Of a DNA stretch of 64,000 bases, positions 1-8,284 are shown in pieces; within the stretch, counting starts at the first letter, position 1; each line of letters begins with the position of its first letter. The DNA lies in NCBI RefSeq assembly GCF_019754945.1, contig NZ_JAEUWU010000005.1:186001-250000 (forward strand). The letters run 5' to 3'. A program made the position numbers and the translations under genes. The notes beneath the pieces were generated by a model. That model saw only the letters and a program-made list of their open reading frames with translations. It was not told where the DNA came from and did not search any database. The stretch is from Corynebacterium pseudokroppenstedtii. GTDB lineage: Bacteria; Actinomycetota; Actinomycetes; Mycobacteriales; Mycobacteriaceae.

Positions 1-235
1 GCGATTGAGAGCTCTTCGTAATGGTTGCAGAGGGAAGGCCCGGTAAGTCCGTGAACAGTGCGTTGAGGTCATTATTATTCTGCGCAGCAGAGGCCACCGA
101 CACCCTCTGGTCATATTCGTCAATCGTCAAACGGCCTTGTGAGAAGTGGATGCCCAATAACTCGATGGCGTGCTGGCGATCCTCATCGCTTACTCGGTAG
201 GCGCCTGAAGGGAAAGGCCCCGTGTTGGTAGGCAT
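1..235 (-). CDS. DUF1707 (SHOCT-like) protein, partial
   Basis: Minus-strand frame that is open from an ATG at 235 to the left edge, so the C-terminus is missing. The 78 visible codons contain the DUF1707 pattern: YRVSDEDRQHAIELLGIHF, then QGRLTIDEYDQRV and a Leu-rich 'LNALFTDLPGLP' ending. DUF1707 is a short N-terminal domain of actinobacterial membrane proteins of unknown function; a transmembrane part often follows but would lie outside the window. The family call rests on motif recognition only. Confidence 0.75.
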   Translation of the reverse strand, partial: MPTNTGPFPSGAYRVSDEDRQHAIELLGIHFSQGRLTIDEYDQRVSVASAAQNNNDLNALFTDLPGLPSATITKSSQS

Positions 236-310
236 CCGAAGCGCTCCTTGGTGTCATCGGCGTCGCTGGTCGGGAAACCCGAGCCCACGCGCCGGACATC
301 CCTTTATTCC

Positions 311-1795
311 TCAGGATAGCGCAGTGGGATTGTCGCCGAAGCCATCATGGTCATCGTCGGCAAGACCATACGACGACCCGCGAGGCGTGTCGTGAGCAGT
401 CGTACCATCTTTGTGCGATGCAGGGGCCCTTGTACCGGTGTTAAACATGAGGTTCAGCACAATGGCGGCAACCGAGCCGATGCAAATCCCGGATCCTAGG
501 AAAGTCTGCGCCCATGTCGGCATCTGTGAAAATAAAGTCGGGGACGTTGCGGGTAACAGCGCCAGCGCCAGCGGAATCGCCACGACCAAAATGTTTGACG
601 AGTTAAACCGAACCGTGGAGAGTGTCCTCACTCCCGACGCCGCCACCATCCCGAATAAAGCAATCCCAGCGCCACCCAACACAGGTGCTGGAATAGCGGC
701 CACGACTGACGCCGTCTTTGGGATCAGACCGAGCACGATCAGCATCCCGCCGGCGACCGAGGTTACCCATCGCGAGCGCACGCCGGTGATCGACAACACG
801 CCGATATTCTGGGCAAATGCCGTGTACTGGAACGTGTTGAAGACACCGCCCAGCACGGTAGCAGCGCCGTCGGCGCGGAGACCGTCGGCAATTCGTTTGT
901 CATCAATGGGGGACTCGGTGATCTCCCCAATCGCGACAATGTCACCGGTGGCCTCCACCATGGTGACCAGGGACACGATGCACATCGCGCCGATTGCCGA
1001 GGGAATAAAATGCGGCGCACCAAAGTAAAAAGGCTGTGTGGCCCCGATCCACCGCGCCGACGCCGTGGAACCCCAGTTCACCATCCCCAGCGGAATGCAT
1101 GCCACCAGGCCTGAGAGCATCCCGACCAGCACGGAAATGCGGGCCAGCCACGCCGGCCCCCAGCGCTCAATGACAAGGATTAAAACTAAGACGAAACACG
1201 CGATCAGCAGGTTCTTCCCTGTCCCGAATTCGTGGGTGCCTTTTGCTTCGGACCCGCCACCAATCCAGTCGGCGGCTACGGGCATGAGGGTTGACCCAAT
1301 AATGAGCAACACAGTGCCTGTGACCAGCGGCGGGAACAGCCGCAACAGGCTTGAAAACAGTGGCGCGAAGATGATCATGAACAGACCGGAGGCAATCACT
1401 GATCCATAAATGGCGGGCACACCATAGTGCGAACCAATACTCACCATGGGAATTGCCGCAGAGAACGTGCATCCTTGGATCAGGGGCAGGCGGACACCGA
1501 AGCGCCACAGACCAACAGACTGAACTATTGTCGCGATGCCAGCGACTAACAGGTCGGCAGCAATTAAATGTGGAATGTCGGACGACGACATCCGGCCAGC
1601 GTCAACTAACGCGTAGCCAACAAAAAGAGGCACAGCCACTGCACCCGCGTAGGCCGCCAGCACGTGCTGGAAGCCGAGAATGAGTGCTTTGACTGTGCCG
1701 GGCCAGGCATCGACGGCGATCGCCTGGCCTGAGGGGTTGGGAGAGTGGTTAGGGCTCGAGTGTGATGTGGTCTTAGCAGGGGAGCTCACAAACAC
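311..1795 (-). CDS. NCS2-family xanthine/uric acid (purine) permease
   Basis: A 494-residue, very hydrophobic protein with about 12-14 membrane segments. It has the NCS2 (nucleobase:cation symporter 2) signatures: the 'GFQHVLAAYAGAV' TM1 region, 'QGCTFSAA' in TM3, the 'MVEATGDIVAIGEI' segment and the 'QNIGVLSITGVRSR' motif with a conserved Asn-x-Gly. The VEATGD/QNIGV/SR combination resembles the purine (xanthine/urate) branch more than uracil permeases. It presumably imports purine bases by proton symport. The start is uncertain: GTG at 1795 has a poor ribosome binding site and a second in-frame GTG follows two codons later. It lies downstream of accBC on the same strand with a gap of about 70 bases. 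Confidence 0.85.
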   Translation of the reverse strand: MFVSSPAKTTSHSSPNHSPNPSGQAIAVDAWPGTVKALILGFQHVLAAYAGAVAVPLFVGYALVDAGRMSSSDIPHLIAADLLVAGIATIVQSVGLWRFGVRLPLIQGCTFSAAIPMVSIGSHYGVPAIYGSVIASGLFMIIFAPLFSSLLRLFPPLVTGTVLLIIGSTLMPVAADWIGGGSEAKGTHEFGTGKNLLIACFVLVLILVIERWGPAWLARISVLVGMLSGLVACIPLGMVNWGSTASARWIGATQPFYFGAPHFIPSAIGAMCIVSLVTMVEATGDIVAIGEITESPIDDKRIADGLRADGAATVLGGVFNTFQYTAFAQNIGVLSITGVRSRWVTSVAGGMLIVLGLIPKTASVVAAIPAPVLGGAGIALFGMVAASGVRTLSTVRFNSSNILVVAIPLALALLPATSPTLFSQMPTWAQTFLGSGICIGSVAAIVLNLMFNTGTRAPASHKDGTTAHDTPRGSSYGLADDDHDGFGDNPTALS

Positions 1796-1863
1796 TTAGG
1801 TTAGTCATGCACCACCTGCCGACGTTCATCACCTGCCAAGGTTCACTGCCCGACGTTCGCCGC

Positions 1864-3654
1864 CTACTTGAGTTCCATCAGCGGATCTCCCTTGGAGACA
1901 CCCCTGCCCTCTTCCACATCCAGTCCGGTAACCGTACCGGACTTCGTGGCCTTCACAGGGTTCTCCATCTTCATGGCCTCCAGGACGACGACGGTCTCGC
2001 CTTCCTGAACTTCCTGGCCTTCCTCAACATTGACCTTGATGATGGTGCCCTGCATCGGAGCCACAACGGCGTCACCCGACACCGCCTTGCCGCCACCGCG
2101 ACGCTTCTTCGACTTCTTCTTCTTGGCGCCACCATTGCCGCCGCCCAGCGCCAGATCGCCCGGCAGCGCCACCTCAACCCGTCGGCCGTCGATCTCGACA
2201 ACGACCTTCTGCGACGGAGTGGTGTCCTCATCCGCATCGGTGTCACCCGCGTACGGCTCGATCGGGTTGGTCTCCATCCACTCTTGCTCGATCCACTTCG
2301 TGTAGACGTCGAAGGAGGAGCCGTCGCCGACGAAGGCAGGGTTCTTCACGATGTGGCGGTCGAACGGGATCACCGTCGCCAAGCCCTCAACCTGGTACTC
2401 GTCCAGGGCGCGGGCCGAGCGGGCAAGCGCCTGGTCGCGGTCCTTGCCCCACACAATGAGCTTGGCCAGCATCGAGTCGAACTGGCCACCAATGACCTCG
2501 CCCTCATTAATGCCGGAATCCATACGGACACCCGGACCAGAAGGCTCAACATACTTCGTGACCGTGCCGGGAGCCGGCATGAAGTTGCTGCCCGGATCCT
2601 CACCATTGATACGGAACTCAATGGCGTGGCCATTCGGAATCGGATCTTCCTTGCGCGACAATTCCTTACCCTCCGCGATACGGAACTGCTCTTGCACAAG
2701 ATCCCACCCGGTCACTTCCTCCGACACGGGGTGCTCCACCTGCAGACGAGTGTTCACCTCCAGGAAGGAAATCAGACCATCGTCGGCAACCATATATTCG
2801 ACGGTGCCGGCACCGTAGTACCCAGCCTCGCGGCAAATATCCTTCGCCGACTGGTGCAAACGCTCATTTTGCTCATCCGTCAAGAAGGGGGCGGGGGCCT
2901 CCTCCACGAGCTTCTGGAAACGACGCTGCAACGAACAGTCACGGGTAGAGACCACCACATAATTGCCATGCATGTCCGCCACCACCTGGCACTCCACGTG
3001 GCGAGCCTTATCCAGGTACCGCTCGACGAAGCACTCCGACCGGCCGAACGCCGCCATGGACTCACGGACGGCGGAATCGTAAAGGTCACGGACCTCATCC
3101 AGACTGTGAGCGACCTTCATACCACGGCCGCCACCACCAAACGCCGCCTTAATCGCAATCGGAAGTCCATGTTCCTTGGCGAACTCGACAACCTCATCCG
3201 CATCCTTGACGGGTTCCTTCGTTCCCGGAGCCATAGGAGCATTCGCTGCCAGCGCGATGTGGCGGGCCGTCACCTTGTCGCCCAGCTTCCGAATCGAATC
3301 AGGAGATGGGCCAATCCAGATCAACCCAGCATTCTCGACGGCCTCCGCGAAGTCACCGTTCTCGGACAAGAAGCCATACCCGGGGTGGATCGCGTTCGCG
3401 CCCGACTTCTTCGCCGCGTCTAAAATCTTGTCGAAATTCAAGTACGAATCTGCAGATGTTTGGCCACCCAGTGCGAAGGCTTCGTCGGCAAGATGGACGA
3501 ACGGCGCCTCGGCATCGGGCTCGGCATAGACCGCAACGCTGGGGATCCCAGCGTCCTTGGCGGCGCGGATCACACGAACCGCGATCTCACCACGGTTGGC
3601 GACGAGAACTTTCGTGATTTTTTTGGTCTCGATTGTCTTACTGTCGGCGGACAC
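1864..3654 (-). CDS. accBC: Acyl-CoA carboxylase alpha subunit (biotin carboxylase + BCCP)
   Basis: A 596-residue biotin-dependent carboxylase alpha chain. The N-terminal biotin carboxylase half begins '[22 protein letters not shown]', has the ATP-grasp glycine loop 'FGGGGRGMK' and '[15 protein letters not shown]'. The C-terminal biotinyl domain carries 'EAMKMEN', placing the biotinylated Lys at about residue 562. Between them is a Lys/Arg-rich linker ([12 protein letters not shown]). It carboxylates biotin for transfer to acetyl/propionyl-CoA by AccD, with AccE as accessory; accD, accE and the ligase birA lie at 15.4-18.8 kb. Start is GTG at 3654 behind a strong AGGAGGG. Length fits corynebacterial AccBC. 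Confidence 0.95.
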   Translation of the reverse strand: MSADSKTIETKKITKVLVANRGEIAVRVIRAAKDAGIPSVAVYAEPDAEAPFVHLADEAFALGGQTSADSYLNFDKILDAAKKSGANAIHPGYGFLSENGDFAEAVENAGLIWIGPSPDSIRKLGDKVTARHIALAANAPMAPGTKEPVKDADEVVEFAKEHGLPIAIKAAFGGGGRGMKVAHSLDEVRDLYDSAVRESMAAFGRSECFVERYLDKARHVECQVVADMHGNYVVVSTRDCSLQRRFQKLVEEAPAPFLTDEQNERLHQSAKDICREAGYYGAGTVEYMVADDGLISFLEVNTRLQVEHPVSEEVTGWDLVQEQFRIAEGKELSRKEDPIPNGHAIEFRINGEDPGSNFMPAPGTVTKYVEPSGPGVRMDSGINEGEVIGGQFDSMLAKLIVWGKDRDQALARSARALDEYQVEGLATVIPFDRHIVKNPAFVGDGSSFDVYTKWIEQEWMETNPIEPYAGDTDADEDTTPSQKVVVEIDGRRVEVALPGDLALGGGNGGAKKKKSKKRRGGGKAVSGDAVVAPMQGTIIKVNVEEGQEVQEGETVVVLEAMKMENPVKATKSGTVTGLDVEEGRGVSKGDPLMELK

Positions 3655-4014
3655 GAAACCCTCCTGTATTCGCTGTGCAACTCTCGGCTGGTGTGCATCA
3701 GTAGTCGGTCACGCGGGCAGGCCTGGGCTGGTTAACTATCGTCAACGCCCCATCATCAGGGATCAAGGGCATTCACTCCGGCCAAGCGGCGACGAACTCG
3801 CGGTAATCGTGTCCAGATGCACATATTCAATGGACAGCTTTAATTCTGGCACAATGGTGGCTAAGACCCGTGAACTTTGGCGAGCTGATCGCCCTCAATA
3901 GGGGGGCTAAATATGAAATGACCCGCAGCTGTACCGCGACAGGCTGATAAACAAAGTTCGCTACGAAATTCAATAAGGGGTAAATACGGGGGTAATAGAT
4001 AAAAGCGGACTACA
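3655..4014. other. Intergenic region upstream of accBC
   Basis: About 360 bases without a credible gene, between the accBC start and the end of the rhodanese gene (both minus strand). It must hold the accBC promoter, but I could not settle a convincing -35/-10 pair. A TTGACG on the minus strand (3745-3740) lacks a good -10 at the right distance. No terminator hairpin stands out. Confidence 0.5.
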
Positions 4015-4902
4015 TCAGAGCGGGCGGTCACCGCGCGCGATGGGCATCCCCACCATGTTCCCCCACTCGGCCCACGAGCCGTAATAGCTCTTCACGTCAT
4101 CCCATCCCAACAAATAACGCAACACGAACCACGTATGAGCACTGCGCTCACCCGTCACGCAATAGGTCACCGTCGGGTTCGACGAATCCAACTCACCGAA
4201 AATCTCGCGCAATTCCTCCATGCTGCGGAAATTGCTATTCGGATACACCGTCGAATCCCATGGAATATTCACCGCGCCGGGAATGTGGCCGGTCCGCAAC
4301 GTTGATTTCGCCGTCGACGACGAGGCGTCATCGGGGGTTCCGCCGCGGTATTCCTCGGGTGTACGGACGTCGATAAGCTGGGATGATTCGTAGGATGTGC
4401 GGAGGTCGCCAACGGAGATCAGTCCCGTCGTGCACACATCTGGCACGGGGTAGGTGGACTCCGGGTTCTCCGGGACGGCGAATGTTGTTTCTCGCTCGGC
4501 CCTGATCCACGCATCGCGGCCGCCGTTGAGCAGGCGAACATCGGGGTGCCCGTAGAGGGTGAAAACCCAGAACGCGAAGGCCGCCCACCAGTTGGAGTGG
4601 TCGCCATAGATAACGACGGTGTCTTCTCGGCGGATCCCCTTCTCGCGCATCAATCGCGCAAACGCTTCGGGGGAGATGACGTTTCTGGTGATTGGATCGG
4701 AGAGGTCCCGTCGCCAATCAATGCGAATGGCCGTGGGGATGTGGCCGAGATCGTAGAGCAAACTGTCTTCGTCCGACTCGACGACGTGAACGTCGGGAGT
4801 GCCCAATTTTGCCCCCAACCATTGTGAGGTAACAACTTTTTCCGGGTGGGCGTAGTCCTGAAGCAAGGGGTGGGGGTCAAGTGGCGCGGCCATGGTTCCC
4901 AA
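4015..4902 (-). CDS. sseA: Thiosulfate sulfurtransferase (rhodanese), SseA/ThtR type
   Basis: A 295-residue protein with two rhodanese domains. The C-terminal domain has the active-site loop 'YCVTGER' followed by SAHTWF, with catalytic Cys about residue 248; the N-terminal domain is the inactive copy. It transfers sulfane sulfur from thiosulfate or mercaptopyruvate to an acceptor. In M. tuberculosis the sseA gene lies between maf and accA3; here it still adjoins accBC while maf is 10 kb away. Two ATGs (4902 and 4893) are possible starts. The in vivo substrate cannot be read from the sequence. Confidence 0.88.
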   Translation of the reverse strand: MGTMAAPLDPHPLLQDYAHPEKVVTSQWLGAKLGTPDVHVVESDEDSLLYDLGHIPTAIRIDWRRDLSDPITRNVISPEAFARLMREKGIRREDTVVIYGDHSNWWAAFAFWVFTLYGHPDVRLLNGGRDAWIRAERETTFAVPENPESTYPVPDVCTTGLISVGDLRTSYESSQLIDVRTPEEYRGGTPDDASSSTAKSTLRTGHIPGAVNIPWDSTVYPNSNFRSMEELREIFGELDSSNPTVTYCVTGERSAHTWFVLRYLLGWDDVKSYYGSWAEWGNMVGMPIARGDRPL

Positions 4903-5248
4903 TCCTATAAGAAACCTGGGGTGGGGGAGGGGGACAGTGGGTAGCGATCCCTTCTGCGCAAGTAACAGCGGTGGAATATAACCGCACTCGGGGGTGAAAA
5001 CGGGTGGTGTTATTTCCCACAGCTCAATATCCAGCGTGGCCCGGGGAGGTCTATTAGTGTTTTAGCTGGTACATCCATTAATTCAGGGCTTGTGCAGTAG
5101 GGATTAGAGGACTCTGAAGATGGTAGTGACCTGCACCCACACCACATGGGGGCGCGAGACGTAGACGGTGCTCACCCTATATCCCACAGTGGAGAGCCGG
5201 GTTTACGTTGATAACACCAACCGACGGCAATACCGAGGAGAATAGCCA
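4903..5248. other. Divergent intergenic region
   Basis: About 346 bases between the divergent rhodanese gene and the Cj0069-family gene. It must contain both promoters. I see no gene, no clear inverted repeat and no promoter I would defend; only the ribosome binding site GAGGAG at 5235-5240 before the GTG at 5249 is convincing. Confidence 0.5.
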
Positions 5249-6313
5249 GTGCAGAAGAACATCGTTGTGTTCGAAGTTGAAGGCGGAAACGACAAGGGAC
5301 CCGATGGTCACCGCAAAGACACGATGCCCATCGTTAACGCAATTAAAGCTCACGACGGCTGGGATTCAGAGGTCATCTACTACGACAACACCAAGGCCGA
5401 CGAAATCTTCGAGAAAGTATCCAAAACCTCAGGCGGCTACATTTCTCGCGTGAACCCCGGCAACATTCCCGGTGGTGAAAAGGGCTACTTCGAGTTGCTT
5501 ACCCGTTTGAGCGACGCTGGCCTCGTCGGCATGTCGAGCCCTGAAAAGATGATGGACTACGGCGCGAAAGATGCGCTGGTGAAGCTCAACGACACGTCGC
5601 TCGTGCCCTCGGACACGGCAGCGTACTACGACGTCGAGAGCTTCCACGAGACCTTCCCGAAGTCCCTCTCGTACGGCGAGCGCGTGCTCAAGCAGAACCG
5701 CGGATCCACGGGTTCGGGCATCTGGCGTGTTCGCATCGAAGACAAGGAACTAGCCGACTCCGTTGAGCCGGGCACCGCTCTTCCGCTCGACACCATGCTG
5801 GTCTGCACGGAAGCCGTCGATAACCACACCGAGCACAAGAAGCTCGGCGAGTTCATGGACTTCTGTGACCAGTACATCGTCGGCGATAACGGCATGCTCG
5901 TGGACATGCGCTTCATGCCCCGCATCGTGGAGGGTGAAATCCGCATCCTCCTCGTCGGCGACAAGCCCGTTTTCGTCGTTCACAAGAAGCCAGCCGCCGG
6001 TGGGGAAAACTTCTCGGCCACCCTGTTCTCTGGCGCGCAATACACCTACGACAAGCCGGAAGAGTGGCAGGACCTAATCGACGAATTCGCCGCTGTCCGC
6101 CCTGTTATTGCCGACAAGTTGGGTGGCGACGGCAACGTGCCGCTGATCTGGACCGCTGACTTCATGCTTGACGACGGTGAGGACGGCGAGGACACCTACG
6201 TGCTGGGCGAGATCAACTGCTCGTGCGTGGGATTCACCTCTGAGCTGGACATGGGCATCCAGGAAATGGTTGCCGACGAAGCAATCCGCCGTGTTGAGGA
6301 AGCCAACGCTTAA
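5249..6313 (+). CDS. Cj0069-family protein, ATP-grasp-like
   Basis: A 354-residue soluble protein matching the family that databases call Cj0069, of unknown function. It resembles glutathione-synthetase-like ATP-grasp enzymes: 'KQNRGSTGSGIWRV' looks like the nucleotide-binding glycine loop, 'DMRFMPRIVEGEIRILLVGDKP' matches the 'EIRv...g' strand, and 'LGEINCSCVG' resembles the metal-binding end of the ATP site. It is acidic and has no signal peptide. Start is GTG at 5249 with GAGGAG eight bases before. It stands alone on the plus strand between minus-strand genes and ends before a hairpin terminator, so it is monocistronic. The ligated substrate is unknown. Confidence 0.75.
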   Translation: MQKNIVVFEVEGGNDKGPDGHRKDTMPIVNAIKAHDGWDSEVIYYDNTKADEIFEKVSKTSGGYISRVNPGNIPGGEKGYFELLTRLSDAGLVGMSSPEKMMDYGAKDALVKLNDTSLVPSDTAAYYDVESFHETFPKSLSYGERVLKQNRGSTGSGIWRVRIEDKELADSVEPGTALPLDTMLVCTEAVDNHTEHKKLGEFMDFCDQYIVGDNGMLVDMRFMPRIVEGEIRILLVGDKPVFVVHKKPAAGGENFSATLFSGAQYTYDKPEEWQDLIDEFAAVRPVIADKLGGDGNVPLIWTADFMLDDGEDGEDTYVLGEINCSCVGFTSELDMGIQEMVADEAIRRVEEANA

Positions 6314-6356
6314 CAGCTCTGACTGGTTGTTATAGCCCGGTTGTTATAACAATCTG

Positions 6357-6383
6357 CCCCCATCGATCTGTGATCGGTGGGGG
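6357..6383. terminator. Hairpin between convergent genes
   Basis: Inverted repeat with 12-base arms (6357-6368 and 6372-6383) around a TGT loop, beginning CCCCCATCGATC; one non-Watson-Crick pair. It lies between the convergent Cj0069-family gene (ends 6313) and the membrane protein gene (ends 6411), so it probably acts in both directions. There is no strong T-tract. A direct repeat GGTTGTTATA (6325 and 6339) precedes it. Confidence 0.65.
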
Positions 6384-6410
6384 TAATTGGTGTGTGGCTT
6401 TAGTGTGGCG

Positions 6411-7022
6411 CTAGTTCTGCTTTGCTGTGCGTCGAGCCTGACGACGACCTTTGCGACGTAACCACCACACGCGGATGGCGCCGAAAATGGACAGAACAAT
6501 GACGAGGCCGATGTTGCCAAAGATGTCGAGAATGACGACGCCGATGCCACTTTGGCCGGTCGGATCCTGGTGCGCGAGGTAAATGAACGGGATGGCGAAC
6601 CCGGCGTAAATCCCCGCCGCGGCGGTGTATGCACCCGTGTAGATGCGTGGCGTGAGGCAGGACAGTGCTGACGCTGATCCCACTATCAGAACCATGACGG
6701 CAACGATTTGATACGGCGCGGTGTTTGTCGGGGGAGGCCACGTCGGCATGGTTGTCGGTGACCAGGTTAAACACACACCGGCAGAGACCAGGGACGCCAC
6801 GATTGACCAGAAGAAAATGGTGAATTCACGCGTGGCGGGGACGCCATTCGGGACTGTACCTGCCTCGTTGTTTTCCGCCTGGACTCCGGCTTGGTTATCC
6901 GGCACTCCACGTCGGCGAGCCGATCGACTCGCAGTTTCAATCCGGTAGGTCGCGCGGATGATGACGTACCACACCATCAGCGGGAGCCCGAAAAAGAACA
7001 AGACACCTAATAGAACTGACAT
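6411..7022 (-). CDS. Small polytopic membrane protein, unknown
   Basis: A 203-residue protein with about five membrane segments: one at the N-terminus (LLGVLFFFGLPLMVWYVII), a polar loop rich in Arg/Asn (about residues 30-65), then four more and a basic C-terminal tail (WWLRRKGRRQARR). Start ATG at 7022 is preceded by AAGGAG. I do not recognise the family. It sits 50 bases downstream of the DUF3151 gene on the same strand and may be cotranscribed with it. Confidence 0.6.
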   Translation of the reverse strand: MSVLLGVLFFFGLPLMVWYVIIRATYRIETASRSARRRGVPDNQAGVQAENNEAGTVPNGVPATREFTIFFWSIVASLVSAGVCLTWSPTTMPTWPPPTNTAPYQIVAVMVLIVGSASALSCLTPRIYTGAYTAAAGIYAGFAIPFIYLAHQDPTGQSGIGVVILDIFGNIGLVIVLSIFGAIRVWWLRRKGRRQARRTAKQN

Positions 7023-7073
7023 CGGCTGTCACTCCTTATGTCGTTACTCGCTGCGCCGTCTATTCTGTGCCGA

Positions 7074-7541
7074 CTACTTTGCGCCGAGCTGATCATCTAT
7101 CAACGATGAGACACATGACGGATCAGAGTCCTCGAGGAGTTTCCGGCAGCGGTCGTATTCGTTATCTTCCCCAATAGCTCGGGCAGCGAGCGCAAGAGCA
7201 GCAATAGCTCGGAGAACCCCGCGGTTCGGCTCATGCGACCACGGCACCGAGCCCCATCCTTTCCAGCCGTTCGCGCGCAAGGCATCAAGGCCGCGGTGAT
7301 AACCCGTTCGCGCGTACGCGTAGGCCGCAACGGCCGCATGGCGATGATCGTCGGAACTCTGAGCAGTAGTCACGTCGACAGAACGCAGTGCATCTTCGGC
7401 AAGTTCTGCCCATGCGAGTGAACTTGTGGGCACGGCGACGACGACGTCGTTGAGGTTCTTTCCCTCGTCAATCAGCGCTTTTGCGGGATCGGCGGGTAGT
7501 TCGACGGGCGCGGGGGCTAGGAAATCACGGTGCTCACTCAT
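7074..7541 (-). CDS. DUF3151 family protein
   Basis: A 155-residue soluble protein. It has the actinobacterial DUF3151 pattern: 'PADPAKALIDEGKNLNDVVVAVPTSSLAWAELAEDAL', then 'AYAYARTGYHRGLDALRANGWKG' and 'GVLRAIAALALAARAIGEDNEYDRCRKLL'. The repeating helical pairs suggest a TPR-like fold. Function unknown. In many actinobacteria this gene sits near fba/purA; its position here between a TetR gene and a small membrane protein is different, which supports a rearranged segment. Start ATG at 7541 has only a weak ribosome binding site. Confidence 0.8.
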   Translation of the reverse strand: MSEHRDFLAPAPVELPADPAKALIDEGKNLNDVVVAVPTSSLAWAELAEDALRSVDVTTAQSSDDHRHAAVAAYAYARTGYHRGLDALRANGWKGWGSVPWSHEPNRGVLRAIAALALAARAIGEDNEYDRCRKLLEDSDPSCVSSLIDDQLGAK

Positions 7542-7624
7542 AGGCCCAGTTTAAATGCGCCTACATAACAATGCTAGGGACTGGATTGCCTGCCCTTCGG
7601 CGCGCCGGCGGCCACCGCCGTCGG

Positions 7625-8284
7625 CTAACTAGCTTCAGGCTCGCTATTCCCCGGCCCGATTCCGTGCTCAATACCGGCAATGATGAATTCAACTTTGCTG
7701 TCCAGGAAACCTGTTCCCGGCATGTCCTTCATACCGAAGACATCATCGTTGTCATCGGCCGATGTGGTGTACCGGTCAAGCGGAGTTTCTCCAGCGTCGT
7801 CGGTTGTTGTGAACGACCGCATCTGAATAAACGTGGTGATGGTGATATCCCCAATAAAGTCCACGGCGAATGACGCGGACGGGAACCCACCGGGAATATT
7901 GAGGCGAACCAGCCGATCAATGAGCCTTCTGAATCCAGGCAGAACACCGATAATGGCCTCGGGTTTGGTCATGATCACCGTGGGCGCCTCGGGATAACGG
8001 GAAAAAAGGTCCCATGATCGTGAGCTAAACAGCCTCAGCGCGTCCTGCCACGTCGTGGCCACGGCCGGGTCATTGATGTGCTCGGCAAGCTTTTGCATCG
8101 CCGCTGCTTGGAGTTCGTCCCGGGAGGAAAACATCCGGTACAGCGCCGGGGGCTTGATCCCGAGTTTGTCGGCAACCCCCCGGAGACTAAAAGTAGCGAC
8201 GCCTTCCTCGAGCGCGGCTTGTACAGCCTGTTCCTTATCGAAGACGGGTTTGCGACCGGGCCCGGGACTCAAATTAATGACCAT
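7625..8284 (-). CDS. TetR-family transcriptional regulator
   Basis: About 219 residues. The N-terminal helix-turn-helix reads 'AALEEGVATFSLRGVADKLGIKPPALYRMFSSRDELQAAAM', typical of TetR; the rest is a ligand-binding helical domain. ATG at 8284 overlaps the end of the preceding ABC gene (stop at 8269), so it is the last gene of the six-gene ECF/ABC operon and probably its regulator. A longer start at 8311 is possible but adds residues with no match to the family. The likely operator is the inverted repeat at 14607-14618. The ligand is unknown. Confidence 0.85.
   Translation of the reverse strand: MVINLSPGPGRKPVFDKEQAVQAALEEGVATFSLRGVADKLGIKPPALYRMFSSRDELQAAAMQKLAEHINDPAVATTWQDALRLFSSRSWDLFSRYPEAPTVIMTKPEAIIGVLPGFRRLIDRLVRLNIPGGFPSASFAVDFIGDITITTFIQMRSFTTTDDAGETPLDRYTTSADDNDDVFGMKDMPGTGFLDSKVEFIIAGIEHGIGPGNSEPEAS

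Noticed and set aside
1807..3423. 538-codon open frame on the plus strand opposite accBC
   Set aside because: It is an antisense shadow of a well-conserved gene; composition (Arg/His/Leu-rich) is that of a reversed high-GC frame and no family motif is seen.
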